This document shows, piece after piece, positions 46,348-54,825 of a DNA stretch of 64,000 nucleotides. Under the pieces are notes generated by a model, which saw only the letters and a program-made list of their open reading frames with translations, did not search any database and was not told where the DNA came from. Each line of letters opens with the position of its first letter. Position 1 is the first letter of the stretch. Location of the stretch: assembly GCA_002731275.1 (NCBI GenBank), contig PCBK01000118.1, positions 28,766 to 92,765 of the forward strand, given 5' to 3'. This stretch comes from Deltaproteobacteria bacterium (GTDB taxonomy: Bacteria > Myxococcota_C > UBA6777). The translations under genes were made by a program, and so were the position numbers.

Positions 46348-48150
46348 ATGCAAACACGAGCTGGCTGGCGATTTCTGCAACGGGATGACTGGCGACAATG
46401 TTTCCTTTCTTACATTTTGCTCACGCTCTGGTGCATACCACTGTTTCTCAAATCGGACATGTACGGCATCCTCGATTGGGATTGGTTTACCAGCTACTTT
46501 TACGCAGTGAGGGAAAGTGTCATTGGGTATGGGCAATTTCCGGGATACAACCCCTGGATGAGTCTCGGTTCGCCGCTGTGGGCCAATCCTCAAATAGGAC
46601 CGGTCTCCTATCTCACACCATTTGTCCTCGTCCTCGGCCCTGTTACAGGGTTGAAGTGGGGTTTGTGGTTTGGGTACCTGCTCTCCTTTGAAGGTGGTCG
46701 CGCCTTGGGTAGACACCTGTTCCGCACCAAAGAAGCGGCCATCATTGCGGGATTGCTCTTCGCCCTTAACGGCGCACTCGCCGCGCATCTCGTGATGGGA
46801 CACTTTTGCTTTGCGGCTTACCCGCTCTCTGCGTGGTTGATTCTGTTCTTCCTCAACATGCACGACGATCCCAAGGCTAGTCTTTATGCAGGTCTGACAG
46901 CCGGTCTGATGGTGCATATCGGTCTTCATTACTACGTCGTCTACATCTTTCTCTTCTGTGCGATGTTGGCGGCGTATCAAACACTGAAAACAAAAAAATG
47001 GTGGGTGACGCTACAATTTTCGGGGCTCTTTTTGCTGTGTTTTTTCTTTGTGGCGTCGATCAGGTTGTTTCCAATTTTGTCTGTGATGTCGGATTTTCCG
47101 CGCTCCATCTCGTTACCATACGCGCTCAACTTGGATATCCTTTGGAGGATGTTTCTGATCCCAGCTGTAGGTCCAGCGCAGACATGGCTTACGCTCCCAT
47201 ATCAGGGGCAGCTATTTCGCGTCTCAGGATGTGAATTCTACGCATTCGCAGGGTACATCACACTTCTCTTGTCGCTCTTTTCACTGCGCAAGGGCATCAA
47301 GTTCTTCCATGTAGGTGCGGGGCTGTCTTTTTTGTTGACGCTCGGAAATACGGCTTTTTGGCTCCCCTCTAGCTGGCTCTCACACATCCCTCCCTTTCGC
47401 TCAATGTGGGTCTTTACACGTTGGCGTGTCCTTCTCCTCGCCTGCCTTGCCCTCTGCGCGGCACATGCCATCGATATATTGTTGCAAGAGCGAGAAGAAG
47501 CGTCATCTTTGCGTTGGTGGAAAATCGCCGTATGGCTCGCCCCTCTTGAGCTGATCGTGCTCTTGATGCCAGGCTGGTATCAACATGTCCTGACGACACA
47601 CTTCCCCAACGTATCGAGGACATCGCTCAAACTACCACAAACCAAACACATGCTCTCAAAGAGACGCATGCTCTACCGAAAAGGTGGACTCCCGACGTAC
47701 TACGCGCTATTCCGTGAAAACATTGGTGTTGTCGGTGGATACGAACCTTTGTTTGGTTATGGTCCGACGAGGAGCATCCGTTGGTACACAGAGCATCCAT
47801 CTTACAAAGGCGAATACACAGTTGATGGAAAGCGTCCCGTCCAACCGACATATTGGTCTCCCAACCACATTCAATTCTCAGGTCTTCCGGCTGGTCACTT
47901 CTTGTTGATCAACCTCAACCCAGGGAAGGGGTGGCAGCGCAACGGGGAGCCCATTTTTACGAAGCTCAAGTCATTTGCCTTGAGAAGACACTTCGCGGTC
48001 AAGATCCCAGCATCAGGAAAAATCGACTTGCGCTACCGTCCTCCTGGGCTAACAAGTGGTCTGTGGGTCACGATGTTGTGTGGTTTGATCGGCTTGCTGC
48101 TTTGGCTGCGCCAACGCAAACAGGGAACAGAACCTACCCCATCGGCTTGA
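46348..48150 (+). CDS. Polytopic membrane protein, YfhO/GT-C-like
   Basis: 600 residues, about eleven membrane segments, AAGGG before the ATG. The first periplasmic loop has GILDWDWFTSYFYAVRES and GYNPWMSLGSPLWANPQIG. Its Asp-rich, aromatic character matches the catalytic first loop of GT-C glycosyltransferases and YfhO-like proteins, which transfer sugars from polyprenyl-phosphate donors. The C-terminal 130 residues form a soluble domain (SKRRMLYRKGGLPTYYALF through LRYRPPG) before a last segment. Envelope glycan modification is a reasonable inference, but no donor or acceptor gene is nearby. Confidence 0.75.
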   Translation: MQTRAGWRFLQRDDWRQCFLSYILLTLWCIPLFLKSDMYGILDWDWFTSYFYAVRESVIGYGQFPGYNPWMSLGSPLWANPQIGPVSYLTPFVLVLGPVTGLKWGLWFGYLLSFEGGRALGRHLFRTKEAAIIAGLLFALNGALAAHLVMGHFCFAAYPLSAWLILFFLNMHDDPKASLYAGLTAGLMVHIGLHYYVVYIFLFCAMLAAYQTLKTKKWWVTLQFSGLFLLCFFFVASIRLFPILSVMSDFPRSISLPYALNLDILWRMFLIPAVGPAQTWLTLPYQGQLFRVSGCEFYAFAGYITLLLSLFSLRKGIKFFHVGAGLSFLLTLGNTAFWLPSSWLSHIPPFRSMWVFTRWRVLLLACLALCAAHAIDILLQEREEASSLRWWKIAVWLAPLELIVLLMPGWYQHVLTTHFPNVSRTSLKLPQTKHMLSKRRMLYRKGGLPTYYALFRENIGVVGGYEPLFGYGPTRSIRWYTEHPSYKGEYTVDGKRPVQPTYWSPNHIQFSGLPAGHFLLINLNPGKGWQRNGEPIFTKLKSFALRRHFAVKIPASGKIDLRYRPPGLTSGLWVTMLCGLIGLLLWLRQRKQGTEPTPSA

Positions 48151-48172
48151 TAGCCTCTCCCCAAAAGAACAG

Positions 48173-48646
48173 TCAGAGAACAGGGTTCAGGGTCATAGAG
48201 CAATGGGTTTGCTTTTGTGTGCCTTTGCGGCAGGCGAGTAGCATTTCCTTTTGCAGTCCGTTGTCATCGCTGGAGATGGGTGTACAGACGAGCAACAACT
48301 GGACGCTACTATCGACACTCTCAGGTTCAAGGACGATGCGCTCAACACCGAGGACTTTGAGAGGTGTCGTGCGATCTTCACAGGTGTTCGCTTCCCAACG
48401 CAAGAAAACTTCCTTCACTGATAGCCCGGATTGTTGTGCTTGTTCACTGAGCAGTCTGGAGATCTCACCTTCGTATCGACCGGCTTGTGAGAGAGACAAG
48501 GCGATCTCTCCATTGGATTGAGAAGAGACACCTGTACAGCTCGTATGAAAGGTGTACTTCACGTCGATCTTTTCACGAACACATGGGGGGTCCACACAAG
48601 CAGCGAGGCAGAGGACAAGGAGCAGAATGGGGAGGAGATATCTCAT
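48173..48646 (-). CDS. Small lipoprotein
   Basis: 157 residues with signal and lipobox (LLLVLCLAAC). Further cysteines (PPCVREK, TSCTG, NTCED, VCTPIS, ACRKG, HCSM) suggest disulfides. No family recognised. Its ATG overlaps the stop of the upstream gene by four bases (ATGA), so it is translated with the transglutaminase-like protein at 48643-49386 and may be its partner. Confidence 0.75.
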   Translation of the reverse strand: MRYLLPILLLVLCLAACVDPPCVREKIDVKYTFHTSCTGVSSQSNGEIALSLSQAGRYEGEISRLLSEQAQQSGLSVKEVFLRWEANTCEDRTTPLKVLGVERIVLEPESVDSSVQLLLVCTPISSDDNGLQKEMLLACRKGTQKQTHCSMTLNPVL

Positions 48647-49386
48647 TTGGCCAACACTGTCTTTTTGCCAACCGCGAAGAAGTTCCCGTGAAAGATGTGG
48701 TAGTAGTACTTCGCACTCCAGAGCAGACCGGCGCTTTGCTTATGCGAAGAGTCGGACACAAAATCGTTATACCAGATAAAAATCACCCTATCCGTTCGCG
48801 CTTGGGGAGTATTCATGGCCTTCCATCGGGTACCTTGTTCCCACATCTCGTACGTCACAATTTCGCTGACGACCTGGTCGATATTTCGGGGGGAGTAGCC
48901 GCCATGGAGATAATCTCCCCAGGCTTTTACGTCATCGATGTACTTGCGATAGAAGCGCTTAAAATCATCCTTCGTCCCAAAGAACCCGCCCCTTTTCATC
49001 AAGAGCGCGTGGGCTTTGCTCTTTTTCTTGAAGAATTGCGCCATCGTCTGGTCGATAAAGTATTGTTTTTGACCTAGCCAAAAGTAGACGAGCATGTGGT
49101 GGGAGCGTGGTTGAAAGAGTTGTGGTTCGACGCCGATCCGAGACAAGTATGCAGCCGAGTAGGCCGCGCCGATATGACAATAGCTATCATCGATATCGAA
49201 GCCCATCTTTTTCATCTTTGGCGCAGAACGCTTGAGATAACGCGCGATACGAGCGAGTGTGGGATGACGATCTTTGGGTTGCTTGTACGAAGTGTGTACA
49301 GGCTGTGATGTAGGGGCAGCGAATCCGACAGAAGCACCACTCATCAACACACCCAAGTGGAGAGCAAACAGGAGCATGAATTTCAT
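48643..49386 (-). CDS. Secreted protein with transglutaminase-like Cys-His-Asp pattern
   Basis: 247 residues from the ATG at 49386 with GAGGTTTTCC spacing. The signal peptide ends near ASVGFAAP. The region DDSYCHIGAAYSAAYLSRIG ... SHHMLVYFWLG ... YFIDQT has Cys, His and Asp at spacings close to those of transglutaminase-like cysteine peptidases. This is a pattern-based inference, not a family match. The C-terminal half is Tyr/Trp-rich (VIFIWYNDFV, LLWSAKYYYHIFHG). Upstream of a coupled lipoprotein gene. Could act on cell-wall peptides. Confidence 0.6.
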   Translation of the reverse strand: MKFMLLFALHLGVLMSGASVGFAAPTSQPVHTSYKQPKDRHPTLARIARYLKRSAPKMKKMGFDIDDSYCHIGAAYSAAYLSRIGVEPQLFQPRSHHMLVYFWLGQKQYFIDQTMAQFFKKKSKAHALLMKRGGFFGTKDDFKRFYRKYIDDVKAWGDYLHGGYSPRNIDQVVSEIVTYEMWEQGTRWKAMNTPQARTDRVIFIWYNDFVSDSSHKQSAGLLWSAKYYYHIFHGNFFAVGKKTVLAK

Positions 49387-49528
49387 GGAAAACCTCGGGC
49401 AAAAGGAAACGAACACACCATCCTGGTGTTGGATGGTGGGATCATATCAAAAAAGGGGGATTTGATGAAGTGAAAAAGGAGGGGACACAACAGAACCCCC
49501 AAGAAGGGATTCGGTTGATCATGGGGAT

Positions 49529-51385
49529 TTATTTGTAGCAGAGGGAGTGTCCAAGTTTACGAGTGTCGCGTGAACGGTTACGACAGCTGTATCCGGGACC
49601 ATCTTGGGAACCACCACCTGCGAGGCGGGTGATGTGCCAACGACCCATTCCTGGAGCGTTACAAGCATTTCTCAAGTACTTGCGAGCGACAGAGAGAGTC
49701 GCGAGACGGTAGCCTGCGCCACATTTTCCGTCACCAGCAAAGACGCGGAAGGAAGGCACGCGGGTTTTGGCTTTGCGTTGCTTCGCGCGGCGTTGTGCTG
49801 CGAGTGTTTTGGCTTTGCGTTGTTTCGCACGGCGTTGTGCTGCAGTCGCTTTGGCGCGGCGTTGTGCTTTGACTTTGCGTTGTGCTTTGGCTTTGCGTTG
49901 TTTCGCGAGTTTTTGTCCACCTGCTTTGGCTTTGCGTTGTTTGGCACGACGTTGTGCTGCAACAACTTTTGCCTTGCGTTGTTTGGCGCGACGTTGTGCG
50001 AGCGTCTTCGCCTTGCGTTGTTTGGCGATCTTTTGTCCGCCAGATTTAGCTTTGCGTTGTTTTGCACGACGTTGCGCTGCGAGCGCTTTTGCGCGACGTT
50101 GCTTAGCTTTGCGTTGTTTGACGCGCTTTTGTCCACTGGCCTTGGCTTTGCGTTGTTTTGCACGACGTTGTGCTGCGAGCGCTTTTGCACGACGCTGCTT
50201 GGCTTTACGTTGTTTGATGCGTTTTTGTCCACCTGCCTTGGCTTTACGTTGTGCTTTTGCACGGCGTTGCGCTGCGAGCGCTTTTGCGCGACGCTGCTTG
50301 GCTTTGCGTTGTTTGATGCGCTTTTGTCCACCTGTTTTGGCGCGTCGTTGTTTGATTTTGCGTTGTTTGATTTTGCGTTGCTTTGCACGGCGTTGCTTGA
50401 TTTTGCGTTGTTTTGCACGACGTTGTTTGACGCGCTTTTGTCCGCCTGCTTTGGCTTTGCGTTGTTTTGCACGACGTTGTGCTGCAAGTCCTTTTGCGCG
50501 ACGTTGTTTGACGCGTTTTTGGTTGCCAACTTTGGCTTTGCGCTGCTTGATTTTGCGTTGTTTTGCACGACGTTGTTTGATTTTGCGTTGCTTTGCGCGA
50601 CGTTGTTTGATGCGCTTTTGGTTGCCTGTTTTGGCTTTGCGTTGCTTGATTTTACGCTGCTTCGCTTTTCGCTGTGCTTTGGCTTTGCGCTGTTTGATAC
50701 GCTTTTGATTGCCTGTTTTGGCTTTGCGTTGCTTGATTTTACGTTGCTTTGCTTTTCGTTGTGCTTTGGCTTTACGCTGTTTGATACGCTTTTGATTGCC
50801 TGTTTTGGCTTTGCGTTGCTTGATTTTACGCTGCTTTGCTTTTCGTTGTGCTTTGGCTTTGCGCTGTTTGATACGCTTTTGATTGCCTGTTTTGGCTTTG
50901 CGTTGCTTGATTTTACGTTGCTTCGCTTTAAACTGCCCTTGTTTCTTTTTGTTACGTTGCAGTTTCACTTTGCGTTGTTTCGCAAGTTTTTGGCCATTTG
51001 CGTTTCTTCTCGCGAGCGCCAACTTTTTAGTAAGCTGTGCTCTTCTACGAGTCTTCGCGGCTCTTTGTCGTCTGGAAGCGATCACACTTTTGCGATTGCG
51101 CTGGATCATCTTCTTCAGGTCACTTTTGGTTTTCTTTTGAAGAAGAGCTTTGCGCTTGTCTTTGCGGGCTTTGACTCTCAGCTGCGCGCTTTGCTTCGCT
51201 TTCGCGCGCATCTTTGCGTTTGCTTGTCTCTTCGCGAGAGACTGCTTTCTCACGAGCGTGCTTTTCGCTTTTGATTGTTTCAAACGTTTCGCCTGGATCT
51301 GGCGAACTTTGGCATTAGCATCGGCCTGTTGGGGCGCAGCCCCCAACAAGAACAATCCCAGGACTGGAAAAAGAAACTTTTTCAT
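49529..51385 (-). CDS. Extremely Lys/Arg/Gln-rich secreted repeat protein
   Basis: 618 residues from the ATG at 51385 with GAGGAG; a longer frame upstream is unsupported. The signal peptide is MKKFLFPVLGLFLLGAAPQQ (cut near ADA). About 500 residues consist of variants of QRKAK, QRKIK and AAQRRAK; there are almost no acidic residues. The DNA holds four exact-phase 87-bp repeats (offsets at 50621, 50708, 50795, 50882) coding 29-residue units. A C-terminal domain of about 75 residues has four cysteines (GKCGAGYRL, RNACNAPG, YSCRNRS, HSLCYK). Theoretical charge is hugely positive, so it should bind DNA, LPS or other polyanions outside the cell. No family recognised. Confidence 0.8.
   Translation of the reverse strand: MKKFLFPVLGLFLLGAAPQQADANAKVRQIQAKRLKQSKAKSTLVRKQSLAKRQANAKMRAKAKQSAQLRVKARKDKRKALLQKKTKSDLKKMIQRNRKSVIASRRQRAAKTRRRAQLTKKLALARRNANGQKLAKQRKVKLQRNKKKQGQFKAKQRKIKQRKAKTGNQKRIKQRKAKAQRKAKQRKIKQRKAKTGNQKRIKQRKAKAQRKAKQRKIKQRKAKTGNQKRIKQRKAKAQRKAKQRKIKQRKAKTGNQKRIKQRRAKQRKIKQRRAKQRKIKQRKAKVGNQKRVKQRRAKGLAAQRRAKQRKAKAGGQKRVKQRRAKQRKIKQRRAKQRKIKQRKIKQRRAKTGGQKRIKQRKAKQRRAKALAAQRRAKAQRKAKAGGQKRIKQRKAKQRRAKALAAQRRAKQRKAKASGQKRVKQRKAKQRRAKALAAQRRAKQRKAKSGGQKIAKQRKAKTLAQRRAKQRKAKVVAAQRRAKQRKAKAGGQKLAKQRKAKAQRKVKAQRRAKATAAQRRAKQRKAKTLAAQRRAKQRKAKTRVPSFRVFAGDGKCGAGYRLATLSVARKYLRNACNAPGMGRWHITRLAGGGSQDGPGYSCRNRSRDTRKLGHSLCYK
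50621..50968 (-). repeat. 87-bp tandem DNA repeats inside the Lys/Arg/Gln-rich gene
   Basis: TTGCCTGTTTTGGCTTTGCG recurs at offsets of exactly 87 bp (unit starts 50621, 50708, 50795 and 50882). The units differ by a few synonymous bases (CTG/TTG, GCT/ACG). They are recent duplications in a longer degenerate repeat field, and the array is likely to vary in copy number between strains. Confidence 0.85.
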
Positions 51386-51444
51386 GATTCTCCTCGCTGA
51401 GTAGGTGAGAAAAGAAAAAAAAGAAGAGCACTTGTTGTGCTCAT

Positions 51445-53169
51445 CTACGGGAGACAGGGAGGATATTGTTTTGTCGACAATGTCCCCTTGCGATCCCAAG
51501 AAGAATATTGGCCACATCGTTTTCCATGTGACCAGAAAGTAATTGTTCGACGTCGTCCATTCTCAAACCATTCACTCCAACGCCCACTTTTTACGCCATC
51601 AAGCCACCCTCCCGCAGAGCGAGGTTTGCCATTGGAGAACCAAGTTTTCCACAAACCATGGGGACGATCAGACTTCCAAAGCCCCTTCGAACGAAGCGCT
51701 CCGTTGGGGTGCCATTGTTGGCTGAGACCTTGTTGTTCGTTATGTTTAAAGTGAAGAGAGAGCTTTTTTTGACCACTTGGATACCACTGCATCCACAAAC
51801 CGGTCTTTTGGTCCTCTTGATAGTGGTATGTGTGTTTCTTTTTCCCGTCGCGATACCACTCTTCAAATACACCGTGTTTCTTTCCGTTTTTCCAGTGTGT
51901 CACGCGCTTTATCTTTCCATCACGATACCAAACCGTCCATTTGCCTTGTCGTTTGTTTTTGATGTGATGGACAAGTGAGCGCATTTGGCCATTTTGGTAC
52001 CAAGTTTTTGAGGTTCCGTTTTGCTTGCCTTTTAAGAATCCATACACAGCCCGGCGTTGTCCATTCGGAAACCAGTGTTCCCAGCGTTTATCAGCGTCAT
52101 CCTCTTTCCAATGCTCGATGGCCTTGGTCTTCCCGTTACGCCACCAATGAGTCCATTTCCCACAAAGTTGGCCATAACACCACTTGCCCTGACTCTTGAG
52201 TTGGCCGTTGCTCCACCAATATCGCCATGTTCCCTCACGTTCGTTTGTGTCGTAGCGTCCTTCGGCTCTCTTTTGCCCGCTCTTGTACCAGTATGTCCAA
52301 GTCCCCGACGCTTTCCCCTCTTTAAAATGTTGTTTGGCCGACAATTTTCCTTCATCGTTCCAGCGCAACCACTCGCCCACTCTTTTGCCAAAAGACCACA
52401 ACCCTGTCGATTGTTTGGCCCCATTTTCGTGCCATGTGGTGACCCAACCGTGTTGTTGTCCTCCAATAAAGGCACTGACCTCTTTGACCTGTCCACCTGC
52501 ATACCAGGAGAATTGAAGGCCATGAAGATGTCCGTGTTTGTATGTGTCTTGATGGAGAAGCTGTCCTTTCGCGTTCCAACGTCGATGCATCCCAACGGGT
52601 TTGCCGTGGAACCATCGCCCCTCGCTTCGAAGCTGCTGTGGAGACCACCACTGCCGCCAGATACCGTGAGGTTCACCCATCACATGACTGAGCTTTTCGA
52701 TCCGCTCTCCCTGACGATTGTAGGTCTTCCAAGTGCCATGTGTTTTTCCGTACCACCAGTGTCCCTCAACACGAAGGCGACCGTTGGCAAACCACACACG
52801 ACTGACACCATGAAGTTTTCCACCACGAAAGTGACGGGTAGAATGGGGTATTCCATCGGGATGCCATTCTCCCTGCTTCCCCTCCCGCAGCCCCGATCGC
52901 CAGCACTCAATGGTCTTGAGAGCACCATTACCATGCCAACTCTTCCAACACCCCACACGCACGCCGAAAGACCACTTTTTCCATGTTTTCTTGCGCGTTG
53001 GACTCCAACAAGTCGTCAACACACCGTGCTTTTTTTGCCCCAACATAGAAGGCTCAGACGGAGCGCAAACACCGGCTTTTTTGGAGGCAAAAGCAGCCCC
53101 CGAGCACGAAAACAAAAGAGACCCTATACAGGTACCCATTAGCCAAATGCACAAATTGGTCACTTTCAC
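51445..53169 (-). CDS. Secreted MORN/YwqK-type repeat protein
   Basis: 574 residues from a GTG at 53169 with AAAGGA upstream. A signal peptide (MGTCIGSLLFSCSGAAFA) leads to some 22 repeats of about 23 residues with the pattern W-x-x-x-G-x-x-x-x-x-G-x-W-x-x-W-x-x-N-G. This matches MORN-repeat variant / YwqK-like proteins. Repeats in this family form extended beta-solenoid-like surfaces. It is rich in Trp, Lys and His. Its stop is 59 nt upstream of the start of the Lys/Arg/Gln-rich gene on the same strand, so the two may be cotranscribed. Ligand unknown. Confidence 0.85.
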   Translation of the reverse strand: MKVTNLCIWLMGTCIGSLLFSCSGAAFASKKAGVCAPSEPSMLGQKKHGVLTTCWSPTRKKTWKKWSFGVRVGCWKSWHGNGALKTIECWRSGLREGKQGEWHPDGIPHSTRHFRGGKLHGVSRVWFANGRLRVEGHWWYGKTHGTWKTYNRQGERIEKLSHVMGEPHGIWRQWWSPQQLRSEGRWFHGKPVGMHRRWNAKGQLLHQDTYKHGHLHGLQFSWYAGGQVKEVSAFIGGQQHGWVTTWHENGAKQSTGLWSFGKRVGEWLRWNDEGKLSAKQHFKEGKASGTWTYWYKSGQKRAEGRYDTNEREGTWRYWWSNGQLKSQGKWCYGQLCGKWTHWWRNGKTKAIEHWKEDDADKRWEHWFPNGQRRAVYGFLKGKQNGTSKTWYQNGQMRSLVHHIKNKRQGKWTVWYRDGKIKRVTHWKNGKKHGVFEEWYRDGKKKHTYHYQEDQKTGLWMQWYPSGQKKLSLHFKHNEQQGLSQQWHPNGALRSKGLWKSDRPHGLWKTWFSNGKPRSAGGWLDGVKSGRWSEWFENGRRRTITFWSHGKRCGQYSSWDRKGTLSTKQYPPCLP

Positions 53170-53571
53170 AAAGACATCCTTTGGGAATGTTGGTGGACAT
53201 GATCAAATGAACGATCATTTCGGATTTGTGTGTTGGATGAAAAGTCAATATCTTGCTCGAATGAAAGCCAGTCTATCGAACACCCTCCACCATGTCAATG
53301 CCTTTTCCCAAAAGAACCCAATCGCCTGCAAATACAATCTTCTGTACACAACAATGTAGAAGCACCGATCACATTTGAGAAAAAGTCTGACAAAGCAAGC
53401 ACATCAATGCACTTCCAAAGAGTGACCACTTTGCACATGATCACCCTTTGCAAATCAAAGGTCTCTTCTGGTACATTCACCCAAAAAGGCAGATGACTCG
53501 CTCCCCAATGCGAACCCTTTTTTCTCGGTGTACGTCACAAAAGACGCACCACAGACCACAAGAAGGAGAGA
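53170..53571. other. Divergent intergenic region, MORN-repeat gene / U32 gene
   Basis: 402 bp with no supported gene. An AAGGAGAG site precedes the ATG at 53572 and AAAGGA precedes the GTG at 53169. No strong inverted repeat or promoter pair was noticed. Confidence 0.5.
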
Positions 53572-54807
53572 ATGGTGACCTGGAAGCCCGAATTGCTCGC
53601 ACCAGCCAAAAACCTTGAGCGCCTGAAAGTCGCGATCCTTTACGGCGCCGATGCTGTTTACGTAGGTGGACAAAAATACGGCCTACGTGCAAGAGCCGAC
53701 AACTTCACAAGACAGGAGCTGGCCTCCGCTGCGGCGTTCGCGCACCAACACAATGCCAAGTTGTACGTCACACTCAACGCCTTTCTTCATGACGAAGACT
53801 TCGATGGTCTCGAAGAGTACTGTGCATATCTGGAGTCCATCGACATCGACGCGCTGATCATCTCTGATCTTGGTGTCCTTCGCGAAGTCCGAAAGGCCTG
53901 CTCTATCGACATCCACCTCTCGACACAAGCCTCCTGCCTCAACCAATACGCCGCCAAGGTCTGGAAACAGATGGGCGTCACGCGTATCATCCTTGGTAGA
54001 GAGGTCTCCATCCAAGAAGCTGGAGTCATCAGAGCATCTGCTGATATCGACATCGAGCTCTTCATTCACGGTGCGATGTGTATGTCCTACTCTGGACACT
54101 GCACCATCTCCAATTTCACGGCGGGACGGGACTCCAACCGAGGTGGCTGCTCACAATCATGTCGCTTCTCTTACCAGCTCCACCCGTACAGCCCAGTTTC
54201 CTCGCAAGCTGAGATGCGTAACAACCTGCAACCAGACGAAGCCGTGACCTTTCTCTCTTCAAAAGATCTCGCGGGTGCCGATCAGATCGTCTCCTTCTTC
54301 CAACACCGTATCTGCTCACTCAAAATCGAAGGTCGTATGAAGTCTTCGCTCTACGTCGCGACAACTTGCAAAACATACAGACGCCTGATCGATGCGTACG
54401 CACAACAACAACAGCTCCCACTCACGCAGCACCAACATGAACTGGAGACGCTCTCACGCAGGGACTATTGTGATGGCTCTCTCTCAGCCCCAGCCGAAGC
54501 TGATTCAGTGTATCTCCAAGGAGAAAACCCAAACATCGGCTCACATGTCCCTGTTGGTATTGTCCTCGATACGACGGATGAACATATCACCGCGTTCCTC
54601 TCCACACCTCTCCAACAACATCACCAGATCGAGCTGATGCCCTTCCAAAATGCTCATGTCTTCCACACTGTTGAGAACATGTACAATCTCGAAGGACAGA
54701 GCATCACCGCAGCCCGACAGCAAAGTGTCGTCCACATCCCGAGGACTGCGTCGATGAAAGACATCGCACCGCTCAATGTCATCCGCGCCCAGAAATCAGG
54801 CTCCTAA
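53572..54807 (+). CDS. trhP: U32-family protein, TrhP-like (tRNA hydroxylation)
   Basis: 411 residues, start ATG with AAGGAGAG. The N-terminus PELLAPAKNLERLKVAILYG and the U32 signature IELFIHGAMCMSYSGHC match the family. Cys170, Cys177, Cys193 and Cys197 are the expected iron-sulfur ligands. The segment CSLKIEGRMKS and the later ETLSRRDYCDG fit TrhP/YegQ rather than UbiU/V or RlhA. TrhP proteins make 5-hydroxyuridine at tRNA position 34, using prephenate. The partner gene starts 18 nt downstream. E. coli TrhP is 453 residues, so this is slightly shorter. Confidence 0.85.
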   Translation: MVTWKPELLAPAKNLERLKVAILYGADAVYVGGQKYGLRARADNFTRQELASAAAFAHQHNAKLYVTLNAFLHDEDFDGLEEYCAYLESIDIDALIISDLGVLREVRKACSIDIHLSTQASCLNQYAAKVWKQMGVTRIILGREVSIQEAGVIRASADIDIELFIHGAMCMSYSGHCTISNFTAGRDSNRGGCSQSCRFSYQLHPYSPVSSQAEMRNNLQPDEAVTFLSSKDLAGADQIVSFFQHRICSLKIEGRMKSSLYVATTCKTYRRLIDAYAQQQQLPLTQHQHELETLSRRDYCDGSLSAPAEADSVYLQGENPNIGSHVPVGIVLDTTDEHITAFLSTPLQQHHQIELMPFQNAHVFHTVENMYNLEGQSITAARQQSVVHIPRTASMKDIAPLNVIRAQKSGS

Positions 54808-54825
54808 CAAAAAGTTCAAATCATT

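Noticed and set aside
49604..51274. 556-codon open frame on the plus strand opposite the Lys/Arg/Gln-rich gene
   Set aside because: It is the shadow of a strongly biased repeat: no ribosome site or signal peptide fits, and its Cys/Phe/Leu-rich product mirrors the other strand's codons.
52057..53142. 361-codon frame opposite the MORN-repeat gene
   Set aside because: Antisense shadow of a repeat protein; the minus-strand protein has repeats and a signal peptide.
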